A stretch of 64,000 bases of DNA from Hymenobacter qilianensis (lineage in GTDB: Bacteria; Bacteroidota; Bacteroidia; Cytophagales; Hymenobacteraceae): assembly GCF_014489555.1 (NCBI RefSeq), contig NZ_CP060785.1:117768-181767 (forward strand). The letters run 5' to 3'. Numbering within the stretch: position 1 is the first letter of the stretch; each line of letters begins with the position of its first letter. Under the pieces are notes generated by a model. That model had not been told where the DNA came from. It made no database searches and was given only the letters and a program-made list of their open reading frames with translations. This document shows, piece by piece, positions 9,972 to 19,696 of this stretch. The position numbers were made by a program, and so were the translations under genes.

Positions 9972-10357
9972 GTATAATGGCCCCTCAAGTGGGGTCCTAT
10001 TACGCCTAAAAAGAGAGCATTTGCCCGCTAGAATGGCCGAACCAGGGGAGGTCGAACCAGGGGAAGTCGAGGAGGAATCGAAAACGTTAACCCAGGGTAC
10101 TCTCCCCGCCAACCCCCTCGCTCCCCAGCCGCGATGCGGCTTCTCCGCTGGCCAGCGGCTGACCTACCAAAGGGGTGGGTTCACTACCGCGCCGGCCAGC
10201 AGAGCAGGAGCTACCTCCAAGGGCTAGGCAGCCGGGGACAGCCCTGAAAACGGAGTAGGGTAATTTTACCCCCTGCCCCTATAAAAAGGCCGCTTTCACG
10301 TGCCATAGCTTCCGACTCAGCGGTTGTCCCTCGTTGGGTTAGAACCCCAGCTTTCTG
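9972..10357. other. Intergenic, nothing recognised
   Basis: 386 bp with no supported gene. A short open frame at 9937-10227 overlaps the end of the DUF1810 gene and has no protein-like pattern (repeated PGEVEPGEVE). No clear terminator was found. Confidence 0.5.
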
Positions 10358-12236
10358 CTACCAGCCGATGCCGTAATCTTCGCCGTGGTTGCTGGAGCCG
10401 CCCCAGAGGCTGCCGTGTTTCCAGTCCACGTAAATGGCATTGATGGGGCCGCTGGTGCGCTCGTCAAAGCTGAGGATGTAGCCTAACTTTTTCAGGTCTG
10501 CCCGCACCGGCTCCGGGGTGCTGTTGTTGAGCAGAATCTGGCCGGGCTTGGGTTGGCGGTCCTCGGTTTTGGAGCCGCCCAGCGAAAGCCATAACTGGTT
10601 GGTGTTGAAGTTGGCGGCCTCGGCGGCTTGCTGGACGCTCATGCCGAACTCCACCACGTTGAGGAAAAACTGCAGCAGGTTCTGGTCCTGGGTGTCGCCG
10701 CCCTGCACGGCAAACGAAAGGAAGGGCTTACCGTCTTTGAGCGCCATGGAGGGGGTTAAGGTGACGCGGGGCCGTTTGCCGGGGGCCACCACGTTAAATG
10801 GGTTCAGGGTGGGGTCCAGCACGAAGCTTTGCATGCGCTGGCTCATGCCCACCCCGGTGTTGCCGGCCACGCAGGCCGGCAGCCACCCACCGCTGGGCGT
10901 AATCGACACCACCCAGCCTTCTTTGTCGGCGGCTTCCATGGTGGTGGTGCCCAGCCACAGGCGCTCCTGGTACTCGGCGGGAGCAGAGGTGTTGCCTACA
11001 TCATGCTTGGGGGCGAAATTGCGTTTGGTGGTGTCCAGCTCGTAGCCCCGGGCTTTGAGCAGCTTGAGGTAGGGGTTTTTCCGGCCCTCAAAGGGGTAGG
11101 GGTCGCCGGGGCCAATGCGGGGGTCGTTTTGCTGGTATTGGATCAGGCGGGCCCGCTGCTTGGCGTAGGTCTTGCTGAGCAGGCCTTTAATAGGTTCTTG
11201 GGGGCAGCCAGGGGGTCGCCGTAGTAAAAGTCGCGGTCGGCAAAGGCGAGGCTCATGGCCTGGTACACCGTGTGAATATACTTGGAGCTGTTGTAGCCCA
11301 TGGCCTGCAGGTCGAAGTTTTCCAGCAGGTTGAGGGCCTGCAGCATAGCGGGTCCCTGGGTCCACTGCGGCAGCTTGTACACGTCAATGCCTTTGTAGGT
11401 GACCATCAGCGGCTCCTCTTCCAGGGGTTTCCAGCGGGCCAGGTCCTGCATCGTAATCAGACCGCCCTGTTCTTTTGACCCGCGGACAAACTCCTGGGCA
11501 ATGTCGCCGGTATAAAAGCGGTTGTAGGCGGCCATAATGGCCTCTTTCCGGCTTTTGCCTTGCTGGAGGGCCGCTTTTTCGGCTTCTACCAGCTTCGTCA
11601 GGGTTTGCAACAGGTCTTGTTGGACGAATATTTCACCGGCCTCGGGCGCTTCCCGCGGCTGGCCGGGGTGGGTCAGAAACAGCTTCTTGCTGTACGGCCA
11701 CTGTTTGAGCAGCGCTTTGTTTTTCTCGATGCTGTTGGCTGTCTGGGCTTCGATGGGGTAACCGGCCGCCATTTCCAGGGCCGGGGCCAGCACCTGCGCC
11801 AGGCTCAGGGTGCCGTAGTGGGCCAGCATGTGCATCAGGCCGCCCGGGGTGCCGGGCGTAGTGGCGGCCAGCGGGCCGTTTTCCGGCGGGAAGTTGTACC
11901 CTTTGCGTTTAAAGAAATCGGGGGTGGCCCCCGTCGGCGCCACGCCCATGGCATTGAGGGCGATGACCTTTTTGGTTTTCGGGTTATAGATCAGGGCCTG
12001 GGTTTCCCCGCCCCAACTCAATACATCCCACATGGTGCAGGTCGCGGCCAGCATGGCGCAGGCCGCATCGACCGCGTTCCCGCCTTGTTGAAACGTCATG
12101 GCCCCGGCCGTTGCCGCCAGGGGCTTGCCCGTTATCGCCATCCAGTGCTTACCGTGCAAGGGGGCTTTTGGGTCTGTTGTGCCATACCGGACAACGAAAT
12201 GACAAGTAGAGCCAGAAGGGCAGATAGCCGTTTCAT
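10358..12236 (-). CDS. Gamma-glutamyltransferase family protein, secreted (two frameshifts)
   Basis: A gamma-glutamyltranspeptidase-fold Ntn hydrolase of about 625 residues. The signal peptide MKRLSALLALLVISLSGMAQ starts at 12236 and joins the body after a frame break near 12166 (C run). A second break near 11191 (C run) joins YYGDPLAAPQ to EPIKGLL. The large-subunit text GGNAVDAACAMLA and the small-subunit region beginning near GTTTMEAADKEG are both seen. The nucleophilic Thr should be the first Thr of that TTT at the autocleavage site. The usual TTHFSVVD is replaced by TTTMEAADKEGWVVS, so this is a divergent GGT-like branch. It would act in the periplasm on gamma-glutamyl peptides or related acylated substrates. 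Confidence 0.8.
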
Positions 12237-12504
12237 AAAAGCAATGTTTGTGAAGTTAAATATAATTGAAAGGGAGGAGCAAAAGCGTAAGAGCAAAAAA
12301 GGCCTGGCAAGGAAAATTTGCGCAGGCAGGCGGCTTATTGTTCTTTCAAAAAGACGGAAATTAACGCTCGGCACTTTTCGGCTTCTGGGCCTAATGGTAA
12401 TCGATCTTGGCCGAGGATATTGCCCCCGGCAATTGCGCCCGCCGCGCGGCCCCACGAGCTGGGAAGAACGACTTGCTACGTTCCTTTAGCACTGATTTCC
12501 ATGG

Positions 12505-12575
12505 CTACCCTTCGCAACCCCAACAAAAGAGCCGTGGCAACTGCCACGGCTCTTTTGTTGGGTTGCGAAGGGTAG
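12505..12575 (-). terminator. 35-bp near-perfect palindrome, bidirectional terminator-like
   Basis: The arms 12505-12539 and 12542-12575 are complementary with a 2-nt loop. The only defect is CCCC opposite GGG, which could itself be a homopolymer error. The inner part is AAAAGAGCCGTGGCA facing TGCCACGGCTCTTTT, giving A and T tracts on both strands as in a bidirectional intrinsic terminator. It lies 34 bp past the stop of the minus-strand reductase (12609). Confidence 0.8.
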
Positions 12576-12608
12576 GGGATAGGTCCACCACTCCAGTTTC
12601 AGTACTGG

Positions 12609-13333
12609 CTACGTGAGCTTGATGCCTTGCGCCGCCATTTGCTTTTCCTGCTCCGCATGGTTGGCTAGGAACTGCGCGTGTTGCGCGGCCGTGCGCTCCG
12701 TGCCCAGGCTAGCCAGGTGCGGTTGCAGCGCGGCGGCGGGCATATCAGCTCCGTACGCCGGGGTGCCCGGCTGCTGCCGCCACGACGCGTGCAGGCTGCC
12801 GGCGTCCACGGCGGCGAAGCCTAACTGCTCGACCAGGGCCATCACTTGGTGCTTGGCGGCGGCCTCGTCGCCGGCCACCGGCAGGGCAATGCGACCGGGC
12901 GTGCCGGCCGGCTGCCCCTTCTGTTCGAGGTGAGCGGCGTAGATGTTGTTGAACACTTTCACCACTGGCCGCCCCAGATGCTGCTGCACCCATTCGCTCT
13001 CGGTTAGCGCGCCGCTTTCCAGCTCCGGAATTTGCCCATCGCGCAGCAGCGGGTAGTAGTTGCTCGTGTCAATCACCGGCACGCCGGCCGGGACGCCCGC
13101 GAACAGATCCTTCGGCAGATCGGGAATGTTGCGGAGCGGGATGGTCACGACGATCAGCTCGCCGTGGCGAGCCGCTTCGCGGGCCGTGGCGGGGGTGGCG
13201 CCGGTTTTTTGGGCCACGTCCGTCAGTGTTTCCGGGCCCCGGGAGTTGGCAATAAGCACGGAGTGGCCGAGGCGGGTGAGCCGTCCGGCCAGGGCAGTGC
13301 CGATGTGGCCGGCCCAATGATTCCAATATTCAT
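12609..13333 (-). CDS. NADPH-dependent F420 reductase-like (NpdG family) protein, one frameshift
   Basis: A Rossmann-fold NAD(P)-binding protein of about 241 residues. The start at 13333 gives MNIGIIGAGHIGTALAGRL, the GxGxxG nucleotide-binding motif, once a base lost in the GGG run near 13313 is restored. Further conserved text is NSRGPETL (NADP phosphate binding), VIDTSNYYP and VVKVFNNIYA. It belongs to the COG2085/NpdG-like group, which in bacteria lacking F420 acts as a general oxidoreductase. The real cofactor partner is unknown. A strong hairpin follows the gene. Confidence 0.8.
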
Positions 13334-13788
13334 GGTGCGTGAGATGAGTGAGTAGGTAGTGGGCAGCTATTTTACGCAGGTGCAATGCCTAAGACCACGC
13401 GGCCGACAGATTGTTTTCTTTTGCCCTAATGGCCGACTTAAGTATGCCTAACCAAGGGTTGCATTTCTCCCCGCCCCCCAAAACGCTGGAGCAGCCCTTA
13501 GGCCCTCGCCGTGGTGTCGCCCGATCCGGCTCAGGGCATAGACGTATGCCCCGCATGGCACCCACCTGATGCCTTGGGGCGCACCTAGGTCCGCAGTTGT
13601 CTTGGTACGGCAATAGGTGGCCGAACTGAATCAGACGGCAGTTAACTTATACCATATTCTGCGACCGAATTACCGCTTAACTCGGCTTCGTAAAAATGGC
13701 TCCTAGAGCCGAGAAAAAGTCTCGAATTGTTGTCTCATAAATCAATGCGTCAGTAACTTAGGGTTTGCTGACTTATTGAGACGTGACC
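13334..13788. other. Intergenic, recombinase-proximal repeats
   Basis: 455 bp without a supported gene. A short hairpin CTCGGCT/AGCCGAG lies around 13680-13713. At 13732-13783 GTCTCATAA and TTATTGAGAC form a loose inverted pair just before a resolvase fragment, which could be a remnant recombination site. The second point is an inference from position only. Confidence 0.35.
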
Positions 13789-13926
13789 ATGATTTGGGGC
13801 TATGCGCGGGTATCCACCCAGCAGCAACAAGTACATCTACAGCTTGATGCCCTCCGCACTTACGGCTGCCAGGAGGTGATCAAGGAAAAAGCCGCGGCCC
13901 CTTACATAAGAGCAACCCAATCGTAG
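13789..13926 (+). pseudogene. N-terminal fragment of a serine resolvase/invertase
   Basis: Forty-five residues starting MIWGYARVSTQQQQVHLQLD carry the resolvase N-terminal motif YARVST with the catalytic serine, then LRTYGCQEVIKEKAA. After about 13903 the text stops matching resolvases and the frame ends at 13926. From that point the DNA instead matches the DUF1016 remnant on the opposite strand. This is a truncated gene at a deletion junction. Confidence 0.75.
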
Positions 13927-14493
13927 GCCCATCCTGGGGATGTTGCCGCTGCTCATCCACGGCCACGAGATAGAAATTTAGTTTGCCCGCCTACTCGGGC
14001 TTGAACTCCGTGATCTTTAACTCGACGACGACGTAGGCGCGCAGCTGGAGGTGATAGAAGAGCAGATCCAGGTAGTAGTCCTGGCCCCGACGACTAACGG
14101 CACCTGCTGCCCCACGTAGGCGAAACCGCTGCCTAGTTCCAACAGGAAGGTGGTAATATGCTCCAGTAGACCGCGCTGCAAGTCCCGCTCCTTGAAGCCG
14201 GTGGTGAGGGTCAGAAAGTCGAATAGATACGGATCCTTGAGCGTCTGCTGGGCCAGCTCGGAATCGGCCGCTGGCAGGGTACGCGTAAAGTTGGTCACGG
14301 CCTGTCCCTGGCGCCGATGGTAGCCGCTCTCAATCTGATGTACCAGCACGTCCCGCGACCAGCCGTGGCGAGCCGTCGCCTCGATATAGAGTAGGCGCGT
14401 CGACTCGTCTTTCACTTTCTCCAACAAGGTCAAGTGATGATACCAGGGTATTTGTGCAAGGGACGCTTGCACAAAGGCTTCGTTGGGATACAT
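13905..14493 (-). pseudogene. DUF1016 (YhcG-type PDDEXK nuclease) fragment
   Basis: The central and C-terminal part of a DUF1016 protein. It shows WYHHLTLLEKVKD, HGWSRDVLVHQI, AVTNFTRTLPA, LKDPYLFDFLTLT and FLLELGSGFAYVGQQ. After a G-run frame repair near 14087 it continues as YLDLLFYHLQLRAYVVVELK, the PD-(D/E)xK core. The following KPE is followed by TAG where the family has Tyr, then AGKLNFYLVAVDE and PTIGLLL. The N-terminal domain (about 120 residues) is missing, and the C-terminus stops at the resolvase junction. The family is linked to Holliday-junction-like or restriction-type nucleases. This copy is not functional as it stands. Confidence 0.75.
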
Positions 14494-14526
14494 GCCCGGG
14501 CCCTTCGACCGGCCACGTAAACGGGC

Positions 14527-15018
14527 TTACAACGCCTTTACTTGAAAGGTCTGCTCGACGTGGAGCGTGCCCTGCTGCGGATCAAAGGCCGTGTTCTTAT
14601 CCAGCACCAGGGTTTTCTTCACCTTGCCTGCCACCAGGATTTCGGCTTTTATAGCCGTAGTGGCGGGCAAGGCTTTGCCCTCGGCGGCGGAATCAACATA
14701 TGGGAACGCTAACTCGACGGTGACTTTATCGGAGCCGATCAACTCGGGCTGTTCAAACTCTCCCTCGGTCTCGTCGGATCCCTGCGCCGTGTCGAGCATG
14801 ATCCCTTTCACCCAGCTGGCCGACTCGTTGGTGAAGCGAGCCCCCACGGAAGCGCCCGCGTCCTCCCCGTTGGGCTGCAGATTGGTGGCCGTGTAGCGCA
14901 CGATGACGATATATTGCTGGGGCCCGGGTTCCTCATTTTTATCGCCACATGCCGTGAGGGCACTAGTCAGGACCAAGGCACTCGCGACAAAGGAGGGTAG
15001 GCGTACTAATTGAAACAT
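14527..15018 (-). CDS. Hypothetical lipoprotein
   Basis: A 163-residue protein with a lipoprotein signal: a hydrophobic stretch (VASALVLTSAL) followed by a lipobox-like TAC at about C24, then DKNEEPGPQ. The mature part is a predicted beta-rich domain (YIVIVRYTATNLQ, KVTVELAFPYVD, TAIKAEILVAGKVKKTL) with no family I recognise. It lies 51 bp after another minus-strand lipoprotein gene, so the two may be co-transcribed. Confidence 0.7.
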   Translation of the reverse strand: MFQLVRLPSFVASALVLTSALTACGDKNEEPGPQQYIVIVRYTATNLQPNGEDAGASVGARFTNESASWVKGIMLDTAQGSDETEGEFEQPELIGSDKVTVELAFPYVDSAAEGKALPATTAIKAEILVAGKVKKTLVLDKNTAFDPQQGTLHVEQTFQVKAL

Positions 15019-15069
15019 AGATAAGGCTACATAAGTGAGCTAAAGTCACAGGATTGGCGCAGTGGGCGC

Positions 15070-16112
15070 TTAGAAGGCTACGTTGGTAAAGGTACCGTTG
15101 GTGATGGTTCTCTTATCGGGGAAGCGGGGATTAGTTACAGTTCCGATGACGACAAAGCTGAAGGTGCCCGACATGCGGCGGGTCACGGTGCTGATGGCGG
15201 TGATCGTCAGAGTACCACTCGCGCCTGCATGCTTCCAACTCTCCGTATTGTAATAATTAAAATTGGGGTCCGTGTACCGCACCCCTATGAATTCTTCGTC
15301 CTCTAGTGCCGAATAGGTACCCACCTTAGTCGGCCAGGTCTTGAATAAGAAAATGAGGGAGTGGCCGGTGCCGCCCCTTCGGTCGCATACCAAATAGATA
15401 GGGGCATCCCAAAACGGTAGGCTGGCGTCACGGTCACGCCGTCCACGAGATAGGACAAGGAAGAGGCCGCCGCGCCGACCGTTAGCAAGGGCACCGTGGT
15501 GCCTGCTGCGGTATGGCTCACGGCCTGATTAGCCGGGGCAACATACCCAACCGCTGGCGTAAAGGCCAGTGTGTAGGTGCCCACCTCCAACTCCGGGAAG
15601 CGATACGTGCCCGCGCTGGTCGGCGTGGCCGTCACGCGGGCGCCAGCCGCGTTGGTAGCGGTCACCAGCGTGATGGCGTTAGCTGGTTTGATTTCTCCTG
15701 TGACCAGGGCTTTTTGAGCCGGCGGCTTCGGCAGGGGCGGCACAGTAAGGGCCATCACGCTCGTGCCGCCCGCCACGAGCGTGATGGCTTGATTGGGGGG
15801 CGCTACGTACCCGGTTGCTGGGGTAAAGGAAAGGGTATAGGGGCCCAGCGGTAAATCGGGGAAGGAATAGGACCCGTCACTGGTCGGCGTCGCGGTTATG
15901 CTCCCGCCCCCGGCGTTGGTGGCCGTAATCAGCGTGATAGCTCCCGCCGGCTGGATTTGCCCGATGAGCGTTGCCTTTTGCCCTTGCGGAGCGGGCTGGG
16001 TAGGGGGCGGCAGAGTCGGCTGCGGGTTTCCGCCTTTATCGCCACAGGCGGGTAGGCCTAAACTACTGCTGATCAGGAGGCCCAAAGCCAGCAAGCGTGT
16101 AGACTGCTGCAT
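15070..16112 (-). CDS. Lipoprotein with two carboxypeptidase-regulatory-like repeats and a DUF6252-like end (one frameshift)
   Basis: A lipoprotein of about 347 residues (LLISSSLGLPACGDKGG; lipobox cysteine near residue 23). Two repeats of about 75 residues share TLITATNAGG/TLVTATNAAG, then ATPTSDGSYSFPDLPLGPYT/TPTSAGTYRFPELEVGTYT, the pattern of transthyretin-like carboxypeptidase-regulatory domains. After a G-run repair near 15379 the protein continues with FLFKTWPTKVGTYS and ends TRRMSGTFSFVVIG, as in DUF6252-type lipoproteins that bind the outer membrane. It is encoded upstream of the 14527-15018 lipoprotein. Confidence 0.75.
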
Positions 16113-16631
16113 GAAGGAGAATCAGGAAAGGAGGAATAGTCGAAGATGACAAGAGTAGCGCCGCCTCAAGCAATCCATATGCCGAATCATCTTCTTATAA
16201 TTCAATACTAGGTGCCAGGGTGCCCGGTTGGCTCCTGGACTCACTTGTCGCACCGATATCTAAGTTACTTACCCAATAAAAAAGCCTGAAATGACACGGC
16301 TGAAGGGGACAGATGGAGAAGTTTACGCTCACCAACGGCAAGGGGGAAATGCTCTTCATCCGATTACAGGGGTAGAACGGATCGCTCCCGGGCGGCTGGG
16401 GTGCGGCCGCCAGCTAGTTCTTTAACCGCAAGTACCGGCAGAACAGCGCACCCTCACAGCCCTAGATTCTGCGCCGCGTTGAAGCTGACCACATCATCTC
16501 AGCGCGAGTACCAATCAATCATGGCCACTGCTGCGTCTCGCCAACGATTATCATTTCTCCAAGCAGCCATCAGCCTAGTGCCGGGGTACGCCTCGGCCTG
16601 TCCAGCCAAGAGACTCTTCTTTACCCCCACG
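16113..16631. other. Intergenic with transposase debris
   Basis: No intact gene. A short frame at 16313-16375 (MEKFTLTNGKGEMLF, then a stop) resembles only the start of an aldose-epimerase-like protein and is too short to call. A possible IS3 transposase scrap on the minus strand is listed separately. Confidence 0.35.
16475..16570 (-). pseudogene. Possible IS3-family transposase scrap
   Basis: The minus-strand frame reads AAVAMIDWYSR, a stop, then DDVVSFN. The text VAMIDWYSR is characteristic of the DDE catalytic core of IS3-family transposases (usually YLVAMIDWYSRYVLSW). Only some 25 residues are recognisable, and the sequence on either side is not. An IS-end-like repeat lies about 1 kb away at 17520. 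Confidence 0.3.
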
Positions 16632-17327
16632 CTACCGCGTTTCAATCTCCAATTCGACGGCCCACTTACCCGACTGAAAGCGATACGTGCCGTTGCCGTC
16701 CGCATTCCGGTCCGCCGGGGGCCCCGCAAGGACGAGGGGGAGCGTAAACATCGGCTCGGAGTTCCCACTCTTATTATTATAAGAGAACTGGAGCGACCAA
16801 TTCCCATCCTACAAGGGCGGCAAGTTATTATCAGCGAAATACAGAAGGGGCAATGTAGCAGGAGACACGTTCATGTCATTCGTACTCAAAGCAGTCTTCC
16901 CAGCCGGCGTAACCAAGGTAGTAGCAATCGTAGGGGCAGTCCCATCGGCGTGCCAGGGCTGGCCGTTGGGACGCATAAAGTCTACGGAAGTAATCCGATA
17001 CCATTTGATGCGGCGGCGGCCGGCTTTCACGGTCTGGGTCGCGCTACTTTGAACCCCATCGGCAGGGAAGGCTAAAAGGGTAATGTCGTACAAGCCTGCG
17101 CCTCGAAGGATATACGTCGGATCGGAATCGGTTTTCACAGAGTCCCGGGCGTGCGAGGAACGCCACTCGTAGTGTACCGCCTGTTGCCTGGTATTCGTTA
17201 AATGCAGCTTCTCGCCGGTTTCAATCACCGAACGGCTGGTGGTAAAGGCAGCGGTAGGGACGGGCGCGGGCCCCGATTTAGTGCAGCCCACGATCAACAG
17301 TGGCAGAAATACATACAGTAAGCGCAT
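16632..17327 (-). pseudogene. PKD-domain lipoprotein with an in-frame TAG
   Basis: A lipoprotein (MRLLYVFLPLLIVGCTKSG; lipobox Cys at 15) with one PKD-like domain: FTTSRSVIETGEKLHLTNT, then HYEWRSS and GLYDITLLAFPADG. The reading frame holds LPPL, a TAG near 16809, and continues in the same frame as DGNWSLQFSYNNKSG, RNADGNGTYRF and KWAVELEIETR before the stop at 16632. The 58 residues after the TAG are clearly protein-like. The TAG may be a single substitution (CAG or TAC to TAG) or a sequencing error. Confidence 0.65.
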
Positions 17328-17519
17328 AAGAAGGGAACGATAAGTGGTCGACAAGCCGGCGTCAGCGCGGCAATCTTGTCGTTTGCTGACCGGGCTGCTT
17401 CCGCTGGGCCCGCGTCCGATCGTGCTGGTCCAATCCAAAGCAGCAGGACAGCCCAGCGCCCAGAAGAAGCTATCTGAGGATGACCACGAAAGTGGCTAAA
17501 GCCTTGGCGAACTAACTTC

Positions 17520-17548
17520 AAACGGTCAACTTTTTTCCGGACGAGACA
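17520..17548. repeat. IS-end-like dispersed repeat, copy 2
   Basis: AAACGGTCAAC plus a T run and CCGGACGAGACA. It matches 4013-4041 at 25 of 29 positions. It borders the AT-rich esterase gene, consistent with an IS scar at the edge of foreign DNA. Confidence 0.5.
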
Positions 17549-17639
17549 CTCAAGCCCGAACTGCAGGTTGGCTTTGTACAAAAGGTGCTTGTCCTTCCAT
17601 CCGCCCCACTTACCCAAAACCCAAGGGTGTCCGCCTTTT

Positions 17640-18874
17640 TTACTTGCCCTGCATTTTTTCTACTTTCTTTCTGATTGCTGCATTCTCTTGAATAGCCAAC
17701 GATTTCTCAAAATAGGCAAGGGCGTTTTTTGTTTCATTTATGGCTTGGTAATAATCACCCATGCACGCATTCGCAGCCGCAATTTCAGGATATATAGCAA
17801 GATAATAATCAAATAAACGTTTGGCCTTTTCGTACTGCTTTTTATTCAAAGCGTTATGCCCATTCCAGTTTAATAACTCTTCAGCAGGAAACACCTTGTA
17901 TCCCATTTGTTTGGAGGCGTAGGCATAATGGCTTTTAATTTTGTTTACCAAATAAGTGGGGTCGGGATTGTTTTCCTCTTTGACATTTATTTTTATTGGA
18001 TAGAAATTAAATAAAAAGTGCAAGGCATCGTACACGGCAATCAATGGCACCGACATGTGGCTGTCGTTTTCATAGTATTTACCTGTATAGTTTAAGCCAT
18101 TTTGTTTGTTTTTTTCTAAATAGCTCTGCAATGTTAATATACTGCGCAGGTGCTTGGTATCAAACGTGGTATCGGCGTGTATATTGTTTAGTAGTATATC
18201 GTCATCCACGGTATTGGCAAATCCTAGATAAAGGGCTGTTCCGGCAAAATGTCTTTTTTCTAACGCCCGTTTTGTTTCTTTTAATAGGGCTTGATTATCC
18301 CACCACATACTAGGGTCTATGTAGATATAGGCATTGAATAAAGCAGTGTGGTGTACCAGCGTTTGCATCACCATCAGCCCGCCGAGCGAGTGCCCAATCA
18401 GCATCTTATACGGTTGGGTTGGATAGTGGCTATCAATATAGGGTATTAATTCTTTTTCGATAAAAGCAATAAATTGTTCTCCTCCCCGGATGCTTTCGTA
18501 GAGACCGAATCCCAGTAAGGCGGGATTATATCGGCATGGGTGGGGGTTAATTCTTTTCTTCTGTTTTCTGGTAATATACCCACCACAATCATTTCTGGAC
18601 AAACGGAGTTGTAATGGGTACTTAAAAATTGAATCGTACTTACCGTGGAGGCAAACTGGGCCTCGGCATCAAATACATAGGCCACGGGATACCGCTTTTT
18701 CGCCGCCCCAGCAGCGGAATTACTAGTAGGCAAATGGACATAAAATAATCTTTTGGTACCCAATATTTTTGACTGAATACTGTCTTTTTTTCCGAGCACT
18801 AATTGATTGCCTGGCTGCGCTTTACAAGGGAAGATGAATGCAATACATGAAAGAAAGAAAAGAAAGTGTTTCAT
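17640..18874 (-). CDS. Secreted alpha/beta-hydrolase (Fes/YbbA-like esterase) with C-terminal TPRs, AT-rich (one frameshift)
   Basis: An esterase-fold protein of about 411 residues with a signal peptide (MKHFLFFLSCIAFIFPCKAQ). Its layout matches the COG2819 enterochelin-esterase-like group: RLFYVHLPTSN, YPVAYVFDAEAQF, the nucleophile elbow IGHSLGGLM, and HMSVPL near the catalytic His. A TPR-like tail contains KKQYEKAKRLFDYYLAIYPE and ALAYFEKSLAIQEN. A frame break near 18485 in a CCCC run is repaired by one base. The gene is visibly richer in A and T than all its neighbours, with many AAA, TTT and ATA codons. I infer recent transfer from a low-GC Bacteroidota. The substrate is unknown. Confidence 0.8.
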
Positions 18875-18997
18875 AAGGGTACGTTTTAGTGAATGCTGAC
18901 TAACTACTCTTAGTGCCCAAAAATTTAACCGCTTAAACTCAGGACCGATCAGTAACTGCTTTTCCGCCGGTTGCTGGTACCCACCGGGGTGGGGTCG

Positions 18998-19696
18998 CTA
19001 AGCGGGCGGCGTGCTCGTCCCCCGGGCCCGGGCCTGGTCGGCGTGCGCGTAGTCCAGCATGCGCTTAACCTGCACATGGGAGTAGGGCTTGCCCTGCAGG
19101 GTAGTAAAGCCGGCCGCATTCAGGCGGCGGGCGATGGCGGCGTAAGCCACTCCCTGCGCGTGCAGGAGGGTAATCAAACTCAGCGCTTGGCGCAGCGTGG
19201 GCGCCTGCTGGCGCTTCTGTTGCCGGACCTGGATGCTGCGCGCCCGGGCCGCCTCGGTCAGGTTGGCCGGCGTACCCAGGGTGTACCCGCGGGCTCTCTT
19301 AGCCCGCAGCGCGTCCCTGGTGCGGGTGGAGATGGTCTCGCGCTCGTGCTGAGCCAAAATGGCAAACAAGCCCACCGTGAGGGAATTGGCATCGGGCATG
19401 TCGCAGCAGGTAAAGTCCACCCCGCTGTCGCGCAGGGCGAAGATGAAGCCCGCGTTGCGCGATAGCCGGTCCAATTTGGCAATGAGCAGGGTGGCCTGGG
19501 CGGCCTTGGCCACGGCAATGGCCTCGAGCAGCTGTACCCGCTGGTTCTGCTTGCCGCTTTCCACCTCCGTGAACGCCTGCACAATCAACCCATGCTTCGC
19601 GAAGGTTTGCACGGCCGCCTGCTGGGCTTCCAGGCCCAGACCCGAGGCCCCCTGGCGGGCCGTGCTGACCCGGTAGTACGCGACATATTTACGCAT
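18998..19696 (-). CDS. Serine recombinase (resolvase/invertase family)
   Basis: A 232-residue small serine recombinase. The catalytic serine is in the N-terminal YYRVSTARQGASGLGLEAQQ. The core residues are in LLIAKLDRLSRNAGFIFAL (the DRLSR motif) and ILAQHERETISTRTRDAL, followed by a C-terminal helix-turn-helix of about 80 residues (GVAYAAIARRLNAAGFTT). The length fits a resolvase or invertase rather than a large integrase. The gene is high in GC although its surroundings are AT-rich. A perfect 21-bp inverted repeat lies 159 bp upstream and is the obvious candidate target or neighbour. Confidence 0.9.
   Translation of the reverse strand: MRKYVAYYRVSTARQGASGLGLEAQQAAVQTFAKHGLIVQAFTEVESGKQNQRVQLLEAIAVAKAAQATLLIAKLDRLSRNAGFIFALRDSGVDFTCCDMPDANSLTVGLFAILAQHERETISTRTRDALRAKRARGYTLGTPANLTEAARARSIQVRQQKRQQAPTLRQALSLITLLHAQGVAYAAIARRLNAAGFTTLQGKPYSHVQVKRMLDYAHADQARARGTSTPPA

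Noticed and set aside
9937..10227. 96-residue plus-strand frame
   Set aside because: It overlaps the end of the DUF1810 gene, contains simple repetition and has no protein-like pattern.
11560..12489. Long open frame opposite the gamma-glutamyltransferase gene
   Set aside because: It mirrors the real gene on the other strand, has Arg/Gly/His-rich shadow composition and no domain. High GC makes long antisense frames common.
16401..17075. 224-residue plus-strand frame
   Set aside because: It is opposite the PKD lipoprotein frame, which has a signal peptide and a domain; the plus-strand text shows neither.
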